Positions 33,967 to 41,954 of a stretch of 64,000 nucleotides of DNA are shown here, piece by piece. Position 1 is the stretch's first letter; each line of letters opens with the position of its first letter. Source of the stretch: Micromonospora zamorensis. GTDB lineage: Bacteria > Actinomycetota > Actinomycetes > Mycobacteriales > Micromonosporaceae. Where the stretch lies: NCBI RefSeq assembly GCF_900090275.1, contig NZ_LT607755.1, positions 868,001 to 932,000 of the forward strand. Reading direction: 5' to 3'. Position numbers and translations under genes: made by a program. The notes under the pieces are model-generated. The model was not told where the DNA came from and ran no database searches. It was given only the letters and a program-made list of their open reading frames with translations.

Positions 33967-34060
33967 TTGAGCCTCCTATTCGACCATGATCCGGCTTTCG
34001 CGCCGAGCGGCGCTGCGGACTGAACCAAGGGTCGCCGACACGGGCAGGTTCCCCCGAAAT

Positions 34061-34076
34061 GCTACTCGCCAGTAAC
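34061..34076. promoter_or_regulatory. Putative repressor operator upstream of fadA
   Basis: GCTACTCGCCAGTAAC on the plus strand (GTTACTGGCGAGTAGC on the minus) is a near-perfect dyad, five of six positions per arm around a 4-base centre. It lies 95 bases before the fadA start. This size and symmetry suit a TetR-type fatty-acid regulator; the assignment is inferred from the shape and position only. Confidence 0.45.
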
Positions 34077-34160
34077 CAACCCCGTCCCGACCCCCCGCTG
34101 TGGCCCACCCCACACTGCCCGGTGACCCACGCCCCCGAGCGCCAGGCCGGGAGCGTGGGG

Positions 34161-35480
34161 TCAGGGGGTGGGGTCCAGGGCTTCGGTCAGGTCGGCTGTG
34201 AGGAGGCCGATCTGCCACTCGCGGGCGTTGAGACCGCGCAGGGTCTCCGCGACCGTCTCCTCGGTCAGCTCCTCCGGCGGGGTCCAGGCCAACCGGCGGA
34301 CCGAATCCGGCGTGATCAGGTTTTCCGGCGGCAGGTTGTGCTCACCGGCGATGCGGATCACCACCTCCCGGCAGCGGGCCAGTCGACCAGCCGCCACCGG
34401 GTCCCGTTCGGCCCAGCGGTGCGGCGGGGGCGGGCCCTCCACGGTCGGGGAGACCGGCAGGGAGTCCTCCGGAAGCTGTCGGGCGTCGTCGAGCGCGGCG
34501 AGCCAGGTGCGAGCCAACCGCCGCACCGACCGGCCGCCGAAACCGGGCAGGGTCAGCAGGGTCTTCTCGTCCTTCGGGTCCAGCTCGGCCGCGGCGATGA
34601 TCGCCGAGTCGGGCAACACCCGACCGGGCGCGGCGTCCCGCCGGGAGGCGATCTGGTCCCGGGCGTACCACATGGAGCGGACCCGGGCCTGGGCCCGCGC
34701 TCCCCGCAGCCGGTGGATGCCGGACGTGCGCCGCCAGGGCTCGGCGCGGACCCGCGGTGGGCGCGCCCCGGTGCGGACCAGCGCGGCGAACTCCTCCGCG
34801 GCCCAGGCCGACTTGCCCTGCCGGGTCAGCTCGGCGTCGAGCGCGTCGCGCAGGTCGGTGAGCAGCTCCACGTCGAGAGCGGCGTACGTCAGCCACGACT
34901 CGGGCAACGGTCGGCTCGACCAGTCGGCCGCCGAGTGGTGCTTCTCCAGGGTGAACCCGAGTAGCTGCTCGGTCAGCGCGGCCAGCCCGACCCGCTCGAA
35001 TCCGGCCAGCCGAGCAGCCAGTTCGGTGTCGAACAACCGGCGCGGGCGCAGCCCCACCTCGGCCAGGCAGGGCAGATCCTGACTGGCAGCGTGCAGCACC
35101 CACTCGGCCTCGCCGATCGCCGCGTCCAGCGTGCTGAGGTCCGGCAGCGGCAGCGGGTCGATCAGCGCCGTACCCGCACCGGCCCGGCGCAGTTGCACCA
35201 GGTACGCGCGCTGGCTGTAGCGGTAACCGGAGGCTCGCTCGGCGTCCAGGGCGACGGGGCCGGTGCCCGCCGCGAAACGGGCAACGACCTCGGCAAGCTC
35301 GGCCGGAGCGGCCACCGGATCAGGGGTGCCGTCACGCGGGGCGATCAGCGGAACGGGCCCACCGTCGGCCGGGTCGGCTCCCTCGCCTGCCAGCTGCGGC
35401 TGGGCCGACGGCGGGTGCTGGGGTGCGTTTCCCGGAAGGTCTTCGGTGGGCCGACGGCGCAGGGGTGGTTCGTCGGTCAC
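34161..35480 (-). CDS. rnd: RNase D-like 3'-5' exonuclease with HRDC domain
   Basis: A 439-residue protein. After a disordered Pro-rich start of about 55 residues comes a DEDD exonuclease domain: ALDAERASGYRYSQ (motif I D-x-E), WVLHAASQDLPCL and FDTELAARLAGF (motif II), and TYAALDVELLTDL (motif III). An HRDC domain follows around residues 260-340, and a C-terminal helical region ends the protein. This matches the Rv2681 family; the substrate is structured RNA or DNA by homology to RNase D. It is divergent from the protease gene, with 197 bases between the starts. Confidence 0.9.
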   Translation of the reverse strand: MTDEPPLRRRPTEDLPGNAPQHPPSAQPQLAGEGADPADGGPVPLIAPRDGTPDPVAAPAELAEVVARFAAGTGPVALDAERASGYRYSQRAYLVQLRRAGAGTALIDPLPLPDLSTLDAAIGEAEWVLHAASQDLPCLAEVGLRPRRLFDTELAARLAGFERVGLAALTEQLLGFTLEKHHSAADWSSRPLPESWLTYAALDVELLTDLRDALDAELTRQGKSAWAAEEFAALVRTGARPPRVRAEPWRRTSGIHRLRGARAQARVRSMWYARDQIASRRDAAPGRVLPDSAIIAAAELDPKDEKTLLTLPGFGGRSVRRLARTWLAALDDARQLPEDSLPVSPTVEGPPPPHRWAERDPVAAGRLARCREVVIRIAGEHNLPPENLITPDSVRRLAWTPPEELTEETVAETLRGLNAREWQIGLLTADLTEALDPTP

Positions 35481-35677
35481 CTGCCAACCCTAGTGCGCGC
35501 GATGATCCGGCGGGTGCAGCCGGTCCGGCGTGTGTCGGTCAGGTGTCCACAAGGCGTCCTTCGGATGCCGGACATCGGGGGAGACAAAGCCCGATCGCAC
35601 AGGTACGTTCCATCGAACCGCCGGCCGGGACGACGAGTCGACGGCGGCGGGAAGACCACGGGAAAGGCACGGCGATC

Positions 35678-36892
35678 ATGACGGCTGGCTTCGGTTCGGG
35701 GGACGGGCGACCGGCGGGTGCCGAACCCGCCGACGCGAGCGGGTCGATGGCCGGCCGACCCGGTCCGCTGCCACCGCGCATCGAGCCCCAACCCGGTTCG
35801 GCCTGGTCCACGCCCCCCTCGGGCGGCACGGACCAGGCCCGACCCGTCCCCGCACCCCGCCCCGAGCGTCCCGTCCCGCCCAATACCGGGCAGTGGGGCC
35901 CGCCGCCGACCCCGTTCGGCGGCGCCGGGCACCAGGGCCCGGGCGCTCCGCCGGCCGCCCCCGGCCCCGGCGCCTATCCGCCGGCCGCACCCGGGTTTCC
36001 GGGCGTGGCCGGTTATCCGCCGCCCGGTCCGGCCGGCACTGGGCCCTCCACGACCGCCGGTTACCCCGGCGGCCCCGCGCACTGGCCAGCCTCCCCGCCG
36101 GCCGACCGGCCCACCCGTCGTCGGTGGCCGGCCGTGCTCGCCACGGTGGCCGTCGTCGTGCTCGCGGCGGTGGCCGGGCTCCAGGCGTACCAGCTCGACC
36201 GGGTCGGCGACCGGCTCGCCGACACCGACCGCCGGCTGGCGCAGGCCCAGGACGGCGACCTCGCCCGCCTCGACAGCCTGGACAAGCGCGCGGAGACGTT
36301 GGAGAAGCAGGCGGGTGCCGCGTTCAACCCGGAGGCGGTGGCCAGCGCGGTGCTGCCGAGCGTGTTCCGGGTCCGGGCCGGTGAGTTCACCGGCACCGCG
36401 TTCGCGGTGGGCAAGCCGGCGAGCGGCGGCGGGACGAACCTGTTCACCAACTTCCACGTGGTCGAGGCGGTCTGGGACGGCGGTGGCCGCGAAGTGTTCC
36501 TGGAGCGCACCAGCCAGCGCTTCCCGGCGACGATCGTCAAGGTCGACAAGACCAACGACGTGGCGCACCTGCGTGCCAGCGGCAAGTTCAGCGGCCTGGT
36601 CACCGCGCCCGCCGCGGCGAAGTCCGGCCAGCAGATCGTCGTCGTCGGCGCGCCGCTCGGCCTGGAGGACAGCGTGACCACCGGCGTGGTGAGCGCGTTG
36701 CGGCCGGCCCAGGGCGGGTCCGGCCCGGCGATCCAGTTCGACGCCCCGATCAACCCGGGCAACTCCGGCGGGCCGGTGATCAACGGCAGCAAGGAGGTTG
36801 TCGGCATCGCCACCGCCAAGGCGCGCAACGCCGAGGGCATCGGGCTGGCCGTACCGATCAAGGTCGCCTGCGACGGCTTCAAGATCTGCTGA
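35678..36892 (+). CDS. Membrane-tethered trypsin-like serine protease
   Basis: A 404-residue protein with a Pro/Gly-rich cytosolic N-terminus (1-145), one transmembrane helix (about 150-168), a short coiled coil (about 173-212) and an extracytoplasmic protease domain. The catalytic triad is visible: His260 in TNFHVVEAVW, Asp294 in DKTNDVAHL and Ser363 in NPGNSGGPVI. No PDZ domain follows, so it is shorter than HtrA proteins. The ATG at 35678 has GGAAAGG upstream; the longer frame has no ribosome site. The position upstream of DUF3000 and hemE suggests an envelope quality-control or signalling protease; the target is unknown. Confidence 0.88.
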   Translation: MTAGFGSGDGRPAGAEPADASGSMAGRPGPLPPRIEPQPGSAWSTPPSGGTDQARPVPAPRPERPVPPNTGQWGPPPTPFGGAGHQGPGAPPAAPGPGAYPPAAPGFPGVAGYPPPGPAGTGPSTTAGYPGGPAHWPASPPADRPTRRRWPAVLATVAVVVLAAVAGLQAYQLDRVGDRLADTDRRLAQAQDGDLARLDSLDKRAETLEKQAGAAFNPEAVASAVLPSVFRVRAGEFTGTAFAVGKPASGGGTNLFTNFHVVEAVWDGGGREVFLERTSQRFPATIVKVDKTNDVAHLRASGKFSGLVTAPAAAKSGQQIVVVGAPLGLEDSVTTGVVSALRPAQGGSGPAIQFDAPINPGNSGGPVINGSKEVVGIATAKARNAEGIGLAVPIKVACDGFKIC

Positions 36893-36968
36893 ACCGGCGA
36901 CCGGCGACGCCGCCGGCCGCACGCACCACCCACGGCCATTGCCGACCCATCGCCGATCCATCGCCGAC

Positions 36969-36984
36969 CCGGCTGATCAGCCGG
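36969..36984. repeat. Perfect 16-bp palindrome between the protease and the next gene
   Basis: CCGGCTGATCAGCCGG is fully self-complementary. It lies 77 bases after the protease stop and 70 before the next start, just after three imperfect copies of CATCGCCGACCC (about 36937-36970). It could be a compact terminator stem or an operator. Confidence 0.55.
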
Positions 36985-37054
36985 CATCAGGCGATCTCTT
37001 CGCAGCACGTCACCGCGCCTGCCGAGGCGGGCGCGCCCATCTGGAGGAATGAAG

Positions 37055-37918
37055 ATGTCCCAACCATCGCCCGAGTCGCAGGCTGTCCCGCCGGCCTCTC
37101 CGACGCCCCCCGACCCCGACCGGACCGTGGCGCACGCCGTAGGTCCCCAGGACGGTCCGTCCGGCGCTGAACCGACCGTTCCACAGCAGGCCGTTTGGCA
37201 GTCGACAAACGCCGACCCGACCGTCCCACACCCGGTCGCCCAGCCCGCCCCGCAGCCGTACGCGCCGGGACAGGCCCCGCCGCAGTACCCCGCGAACCCT
37301 CCCGTGCCACCCCAGTACGGCATGCCGCAGGGGTCGCCGGGCTACCCGGCCAGCGCCCCGCCGTACACCGGCCAGCCGATGTCCGCGCCGCCGATGTCCG
37401 TGCCCCCGGTCTCCGGCCCCGGGTACGGGCCGCCGATGTCCGCGCCGCCGGTCTCCGGCCCGGGATACGGGCCGCCGTACGGCCCTCCCGGTGCGCCTGC
37501 GGCCGGGCGGGGGCGCGCGGTGCTGGTGCTGGCCCTGGTGGCCGCGCTGCTCTTCGTCGTCAGCGGCGTGATGACCGGGCTGTTCGTGACGAAGAACAAC
37601 GAGCTGAACCGCACCGAGAAGCGTCTCACCGGTCAGGTCAGCCAGCGCGACGGCACCATCGCCGCCAACGCCACCGAGATCACGAGGCTGAAGGCCGACC
37701 TGGGGACGATGCAGGCGAAGCTCGACAACACCGAGCAGGACCTGACCGGCACCCGCAACGACCGTGACGAGCAGGCCCGGCAGAAGACGGTCATCGCGAG
37801 CTGCCTGGACAAGCTGACGACCGCGCTGGGAGCGGCGTCGGCCGGCAACAAGGCCGCCTACGACGCGGCCATGAAGGGCCTCGACAAGGTCTGCGACGAG
37901 GCGGAGAACTACCTGTAG
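37055..37918 (+). CDS. Proline-rich membrane protein with extracytoplasmic coiled coil, function unknown
   Basis: A 287-residue protein. ATG 37055 is preferred to ATG 37049 because GGAGG (37043-37047) is seven bases away from the former and only one from the latter. Residues 1-150 are Pro/Gln/Tyr-rich and contain a 14-residue tandem duplication. One transmembrane helix (about 156-180, AVLVLALVAALLFVVSGVM) is followed by a long heptad-like helix (residues 180-245) and a small domain with two cysteines (IASCLDKL, DKVCDEAENYL), perhaps disulfide-linked. It resembles the protease upstream in layout but has no catalytic domain. Confidence 0.68.
   Translation: MSQPSPESQAVPPASPTPPDPDRTVAHAVGPQDGPSGAEPTVPQQAVWQSTNADPTVPHPVAQPAPQPYAPGQAPPQYPANPPVPPQYGMPQGSPGYPASAPPYTGQPMSAPPMSVPPVSGPGYGPPMSAPPVSGPGYGPPYGPPGAPAAGRGRAVLVLALVAALLFVVSGVMTGLFVTKNNELNRTEKRLTGQVSQRDGTIAANATEITRLKADLGTMQAKLDNTEQDLTGTRNDRDEQARQKTVIASCLDKLTTALGAASAGNKAAYDAAMKGLDKVCDEAENYL
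37394..37477 (+). repeat. Two tandem 42-bp repeats in the proline-rich gene
   Basis: Units 37394-37435 and 37436-37477 encode MSVPPVSGPGYGPP and MSAPPVSGPGYGPP. The DNA copies differ at a few bases. The repeat is in frame and sits in the disordered N-terminus, so it can expand or shrink without a frameshift. Confidence 0.85.
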
Positions 37919-37940
37919 CCCTCCGCCGCCCCTCGCCGGG

Positions 37941-38513
37941 TCAGGCTGCGCCGGCGGGGCGGCGGTCGGACAGGGCCGTCACGCCGGGTGGGGGGAGCCC
38001 GGCCGTGGAGGCGAGCAGCGCACACCAGCCGAGCAGGTGCGCGCTGAGGTCGTCGTCGACCGGCGTCCAGGAGGCGCGGATCTCGATGTCGCCGACTGTC
38101 GGTGGGCCGGCGAGGTCACCGAACCGGGTCGACATGGTCTGCGTCACCGTCCCGCCGATCGCCCGGTGGCCGGCGTCCTGGGCGTCCAACGCGTCGGTCA
38201 GCCACGTCCAGCCAACCCCGGGCAGCAGCGGGTCGGCGGCCAGGTCGACCTCCAACTCGGCGGTCACGTAGGTGACCAACCGCAGGGTGCCCTGCCACGC
38301 CTCGTGCCCGACCGGGTCGTGCAGCAGGATCAGCCGGCCGGTGGCCACCTCGTCGCCGTCGCGCAGCACGGCCGCCGAGAGCGCGAACGCGTACGGGGCG
38401 AGCCGCTGGGGGGCGCCGACCTCCTCCAGGGTGATCTCCGGCCGGGGGGCCGCCGACCGCAGCCCGGCGACCGCGCGGGCGAACGTCTCCGGGAGCGCGA
38501 TCGGGGGGGCCAT
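37941..38513 (-). CDS. DUF3000 family protein
   Basis: A 190-residue protein of the actinobacterial DUF3000 family. It begins [29 protein letters not shown] (family N-terminus) and has [43 protein letters not shown] and IEIRASWTP, all typical. No transmembrane helix or catalytic motif. The family is regularly found beside hemE and the RNase D-like gene, probably Rv2680 in M. tuberculosis. It is divergent from hemE, with 137 bases between the starts. Function unknown. Confidence 0.8.
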   Translation of the reverse strand: MAPPIALPETFARAVAGLRSAAPRPEITLEEVGAPQRLAPYAFALSAAVLRDGDEVATGRLILLHDPVGHEAWQGTLRLVTYVTAELEVDLAADPLLPGVGWTWLTDALDAQDAGHRAIGGTVTQTMSTRFGDLAGPPTVGDIEIRASWTPVDDDLSAHLLGWCALLASTAGLPPPGVTALSDRRPAGAA

Positions 38514-38566
38514 GTCGGCAGCCTATGCCGCCGCCCGTCCCCCGCTTCGACGGCGCGCCGACGCTC

Positions 38567-38603
38567 ATGAAGGGCGCCGGGCGTAAGGAACGGTGCCCTT
38601 CAT
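38567..38603. repeat. Inverted repeat in the DUF3000-hemE spacer
   Basis: ATGAAGGGC (38567-38575) and GCCCTTCAT (38595-38603) form a perfect 9-bp dyad around a 19-nt loop containing GCGTAAGGAACGG. It may be an extragenic palindrome of a dispersed family; a second copy was not found in this window. Confidence 0.5.
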
Positions 38604-38605
38604 CT

Positions 38606-38627
38606 CACCCCCACCCGGGTGGGGGTG
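38606..38627. promoter_or_regulatory. Perfect 22-bp palindrome upstream of hemE
   Basis: CACCCCCACCC and its exact complement GGGTGGGGGTG abut with no spacer. The centre is about 34 bases before the hemE ATG, where a -35 region would lie if the mRNA is leaderless or short-leadered. It is a candidate operator for control of the haem operon. Confidence 0.5.
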
Positions 38628-38650
38628 GTGGGCGTGGCACGATTGCGGCG

Positions 38651-39748
38651 ATGACCACGGACACCACGGGCACTGTCGCCCGAGACGGAGAATCCCGCCC
38701 CGGCGGACCGGCCGACTCGCCCTTCATTCGGGCCTGCCGACGCCGGCCCGGCCCGCACACCCCGGTCTGGTTCATGCGCCAGGCCGGCCGCTCGCTGCCG
38801 GAATACCGGGAGATCCGGGCGACCGTGCCGATGCTGGAGTCCTGCCGCCGCCCGGAGCTGGTCACCGAGATCACCCTCCAACCGGTGCGCCGGCACGGGG
38901 TGGACGCGGCCATCCTGTTCAGCGACATCGTGGTGCCCGTGGCCGCGGCCGGCGTCGACCTGGACATCGTGCCGGGCACCGGTCCGGTCGTCGCCGAGCC
39001 GATCCGCACCGCCGCCGACGTGGAGCGGATCCGCCCGATCACCCGCGACGACGTCTGGTACGTCGACGAGGCCGTCCGGCAGTTGGTGGTCGAGCTGGGT
39101 GACACCCCGCTGATCGGTTTCGCCGGCGCGCCGTTCACCCTGGCCAGCTACCTGGTCGAGGGCGGGCCGTCGCGGACCCACGCGAAGACCAAGGCCCTGA
39201 TGTACGGCGACGAGGAGCTGTGGCACGCGCTCTGCGGCCGGCTGGCCGAGGTGACGCTGGCCTTCCTGCGGGTGCAGATCGACGCCGGTGTGTCAGCCGT
39301 GCAGCTCTTCGATTCGTGGGCCGGGGCGCTCTCCGAGGCCGACTACCGCCGTTTCGTGCTGCCGCACTCGACCGCCGTGCTGAGCGGGCTTGTTGACGCC
39401 GGGGTGCCGCGGATCCACTTCGGGGTGGGCACCGCCGAGTTGCTCGGCGCGATGGGTGAGGCCGGCGCGGACGTGGTCGGTGTCGACTGGCGTACCCCGC
39501 TGGACGTGGCCACCGGCCGGATCGGCCCGGACAAGGCGGTGCAGGGCAACCTGGACCCGTGCGTGCTGCTCGCGCCGTGGCCGGTGGTCGAGGCCGAGGT
39601 GCGCCGGATTCTGGAGCAGGGCCGGGCGGCTCCCGGGCACGTGTTCAACCTCGGTCACGGGGTGCTGCCGGAAACCGACCCGGATGTGCTGACCCGGGTG
39701 GTCGCGCTGGTGCACGAGCTGTCCAGCCGCCGGGCCGACCAGGGCTGA
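38651..39748 (+). CDS. hemE: Uroporphyrinogen decarboxylase
   Basis: Decarboxylates the four acetate chains of uroporphyrinogen III to give coproporphyrinogen III. The 365-residue protein has the family signatures [16 protein letters not shown] (N-terminal, with the Arg pair that binds substrate carboxylates), ILFSDIVVP with the catalytic Asp, [17 protein letters not shown] and [14 protein letters not shown]. About 30 hydrophilic residues precede the usual start of homology. The ATG at 38651 has no clear Shine-Dalgarno site. It leads hemE-hemY-hemQ, with a 6-base gap to hemY. Confidence 0.96.
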   Translation: MTTDTTGTVARDGESRPGGPADSPFIRACRRRPGPHTPVWFMRQAGRSLPEYREIRATVPMLESCRRPELVTEITLQPVRRHGVDAAILFSDIVVPVAAAGVDLDIVPGTGPVVAEPIRTAADVERIRPITRDDVWYVDEAVRQLVVELGDTPLIGFAGAPFTLASYLVEGGPSRTHAKTKALMYGDEELWHALCGRLAEVTLAFLRVQIDAGVSAVQLFDSWAGALSEADYRRFVLPHSTAVLSGLVDAGVPRIHFGVGTAELLGAMGEAGADVVGVDWRTPLDVATGRIGPDKAVQGNLDPCVLLAPWPVVEAEVRRILEQGRAAPGHVFNLGHGVLPETDPDVLTRVVALVHELSSRRADQG

Positions 39749-39754
39749 CCGGCG

Positions 39755-41164
39755 ATGCGGCAGCCCTGGCGGGTGGCGGTGGTCGGCGGCGGGATCGCCG
39801 GGCTGGCCGCCGCGGTCCGCCTGCGCGACTGCGCACCGGCCGGCACCGAGATCACGGTGTACGAGCAGTCCGGCGCGCTGGGCGGCAAGCTGCGCACCGG
39901 TGAGCTGGCCGGCCAGCCGGTGGAGTTCGGCGCCGAGTCGTTCCTGATGCGCGACCCGGCGGGCGCCGAGAGCGCGGCGGTGGCGTTGGCCCGCCGGCTC
40001 GGTCTCGCCGAGAAGATCGTGCACCCCACGGTGGGGCAGGCCGCGCTGGTCGTCGACGGAGGGCTGCGCCCGATCCCGGGCGGCACGCTGGTGGGCGTAC
40101 CCGGGGATCTGGACCGGGTGACGTCGGTCGCCCGCCCCCTCGCGGGCGCCGACACCGACGGTGGTCGGCCGCTGGTCGGGCCGGACGCGGACGTCTCGGT
40201 GGGTGCGCTGGTCCGGTCCCGCTTCGGTGACGAGGTGGTCGAGCGGCTGGTCGACCCGATGCTGGGCGGCGTGTACGCGGGCCGCGCCGACGACCTCTCC
40301 CTGGTCACGACGATGCCGGCGCTGGCCCGCACGGCCCGGGTGGAGCACACCCTGACCGGTGCGGTCCGGGCCGCGCAGGCCGCCGCGCCGCGCGCGCCCG
40401 GCACCCCGGTTTTCGGCACCCTGGTCGGTGGGCTCAGCACCCTGATCGAGGCCGCCGTGACGGCCAGCGGCGCGACGGTACGACGGGACGCCGCCGTCCG
40501 CGAGTTGACCCCGACCGACACGGGTTGGCGGCTCACTGTCGGCCCGACGCGTGACCCTGAGCTGGTCGACGTGGACGCCGTGGTGCTGGCGGTGCCGGCG
40601 CGACCGGCGGCCCGGCTGCTCGCGGGCCCGGCCCCGGTGGCGGCGGCGGGCATCGGCGAGCTGGACTACGCGAGCGTCGCGTTGGTCACCCTCGCGGTGC
40701 CGCAGCCGCAGCTGCCCGAGCTGTCCGGCTTCCTGGTGCCGAGCACCGAAGGGCTGCTGATCAAGGCCGCCACCTTCTTCACCACCAAGTGGGGGCACCT
40801 GCGCCGGCCGGACGGCGTGGCGTTGGTGCGCGCCTCGGTGGGCCGGTACGGCGAGGAGGCGCATCTCCAGCGCCCCGACGCGGACCTGGCGGCCACCGTG
40901 CATCGAGAGCTCTCGGCGGTGCTCGGCACCCCGCTGCCGGCCCCGGTCGACGGGCACGTGCAGCGGTGGGGCGGGGCGCTGCCCCAGTACGCCCCCGGGC
41001 ACGCCGACCGGGTCGCCGCCGCGCGCACGGCGTTGCGGGCCGCGCACCCCACACTGGTCCTCGCCGGCGCCGGATACGACGGCGTCGGCATCCCGGTCTG
41101 CGTCCGCTCCGGCGAGACGGCGGCCGAGGAGATCGTCACAGCACTGGGAGGATCGGCGAGATGA
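39755..41164 (+). CDS. hemY: Coproporphyrinogen III oxidase, HemY/CgoX type
   Basis: A 469-residue FAD-dependent oxidase. It begins with the dinucleotide-binding fold [20 protein letters not shown], then [15 protein letters not shown] and EFGAESFL, with the C-terminal FAD contact [23 protein letters not shown]. In Gram-positive bacteria this family oxidises coproporphyrinogen III to coproporphyrin III rather than acting on protoporphyrinogen; hemQ next door supports that reading. It follows hemE by six bases and overlaps hemQ by 4 nt. Probably soluble or peripheral, as no transmembrane helix is seen. Confidence 0.92.
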   Translation: MRQPWRVAVVGGGIAGLAAAVRLRDCAPAGTEITVYEQSGALGGKLRTGELAGQPVEFGAESFLMRDPAGAESAAVALARRLGLAEKIVHPTVGQAALVVDGGLRPIPGGTLVGVPGDLDRVTSVARPLAGADTDGGRPLVGPDADVSVGALVRSRFGDEVVERLVDPMLGGVYAGRADDLSLVTTMPALARTARVEHTLTGAVRAAQAAAPRAPGTPVFGTLVGGLSTLIEAAVTASGATVRRDAAVRELTPTDTGWRLTVGPTRDPELVDVDAVVLAVPARPAARLLAGPAPVAAAGIGELDYASVALVTLAVPQPQLPELSGFLVPSTEGLLIKAATFFTTKWGHLRRPDGVALVRASVGRYGEEAHLQRPDADLAATVHRELSAVLGTPLPAPVDGHVQRWGGALPQYAPGHADRVAAARTALRAAHPTLVLAGAGYDGVGIPVCVRSGETAAEEIVTALGGSAR

Positions 41165-41862
41165 CCGAGCAGACCAACGCGGCCCGCCTGCGGGAGCTCA
41201 ACGACAGCATCCGCTACACCATGTGGTCGGTGTTCCGGGCCAGCGCGCCGCTGCCCTCACTGCGGGACAACGTCACCAGCGAGGTCGTGGCCCTCTTCGA
41301 CGAGCTGGCCGGCAAGGACGTGGTGGTCCGGGGCGTGTACGACGTCGCTGGTCTGCGCGCCGACGCGGACGTGATGATCTGGTGGCACTCCGCGTCCCCC
41401 GACGCGCTCCAGGACGCGTACCTGCGGTTCCGCCGCACCACGTTGGGGCGGGCGTTGACCCCGGTCTGGTCGCAGATGGCGCTGCACCGGCCGGCGGAGT
41501 TCAACAAGAGCCACATCCCGGCGTTCCTGGCCGGGGAGGAGGCCCGCCCCTACATCTGCGTGTACCCGTTCGTCCGCTCCTACGAGTGGTACCTGCTGCC
41601 CGACGCCGAGCGGCGCGAGATGCTCGCCGAGCACGGGAAGATGGCGCGCGGTTATCCGGACGTCCGGGCCAACACGGTGGCCTCGTTCGCGCTCGGGGAC
41701 TACGAGTGGATGCTCGCCTTCGAGGCCGACGAACTGCACCGGATCGTGGACCTGATGCGGGACCTGCGCGCGTCCGGCGCCCGCCGGCACGTCCGGGAAG
41801 AGGTCCCCTTCTACACCGGCCGCCGGCGCTCGGTCGCCGAGATCGTCAACTGCCTGGTCTGA
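41161..41862 (+). CDS. hemQ: Coproheme decarboxylase (HemQ/ChdC)
   Basis: A 233-residue protein of the chlorite-dismutase superfamily that decarboxylates iron-coproporphyrin III to haem b using peroxide, the final step of the coproporphyrin-dependent pathway. Key residues fall at H118 (NKSHIPAF), Y135 (ICVYPFVRS) and H158 (AEHGKMARG); as I recall, these are the distal His, radical Tyr and proximal His numbers of the Corynebacterium diphtheriae enzyme. No chlorite-dismutase distal Arg pattern is evident. The ATG overlaps the hemY stop. The ferrochelatase of the route is not in this window. Confidence 0.94.
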   Translation: MTEQTNAARLRELNDSIRYTMWSVFRASAPLPSLRDNVTSEVVALFDELAGKDVVVRGVYDVAGLRADADVMIWWHSASPDALQDAYLRFRRTTLGRALTPVWSQMALHRPAEFNKSHIPAFLAGEEARPYICVYPFVRSYEWYLLPDAERREMLAEHGKMARGYPDVRANTVASFALGDYEWMLAFEADELHRIVDLMRDLRASGARRHVREEVPFYTGRRRSVAEIVNCLV

Positions 41863-41894
41863 GCCCGGGACGCTGCCTGGTCTGAGCCGGGACG
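41850..41894 (+). repeat. Tandem duplication of the hemQ 3' end
   Basis: CTGCCTGGTCTGAGCCCGGGACG (41850-41872), which contains the hemQ stop, is followed at once by CTGCCTGGTCTGAGCCGGGACG (41873-41894). The copies differ only by one C in a CCC run. The second copy is non-coding and repeats the stop codon. Confidence 0.85.
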
Positions 41895-41913
41895 CACGCT
41901 TCGGGCCCGCCGG

Positions 41914-41947
41914 CCGGTGCCGCACCCCCGCCCGGGTGCGGCACCGG
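41914..41947. terminator. Bidirectional terminator between hemQ and the cellulose-type LPMO gene
   Basis: A perfect 14-bp stem (CCGGTGCCGCACCC, 41914-41927, with 41934-41947) around a 6-nt loop, between convergent genes. It lies 52 bases after the hemQ stop and 8 bases past the LPMO stop. Confidence 0.8.
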
Positions 41948-41954
41948 ACGGGGG

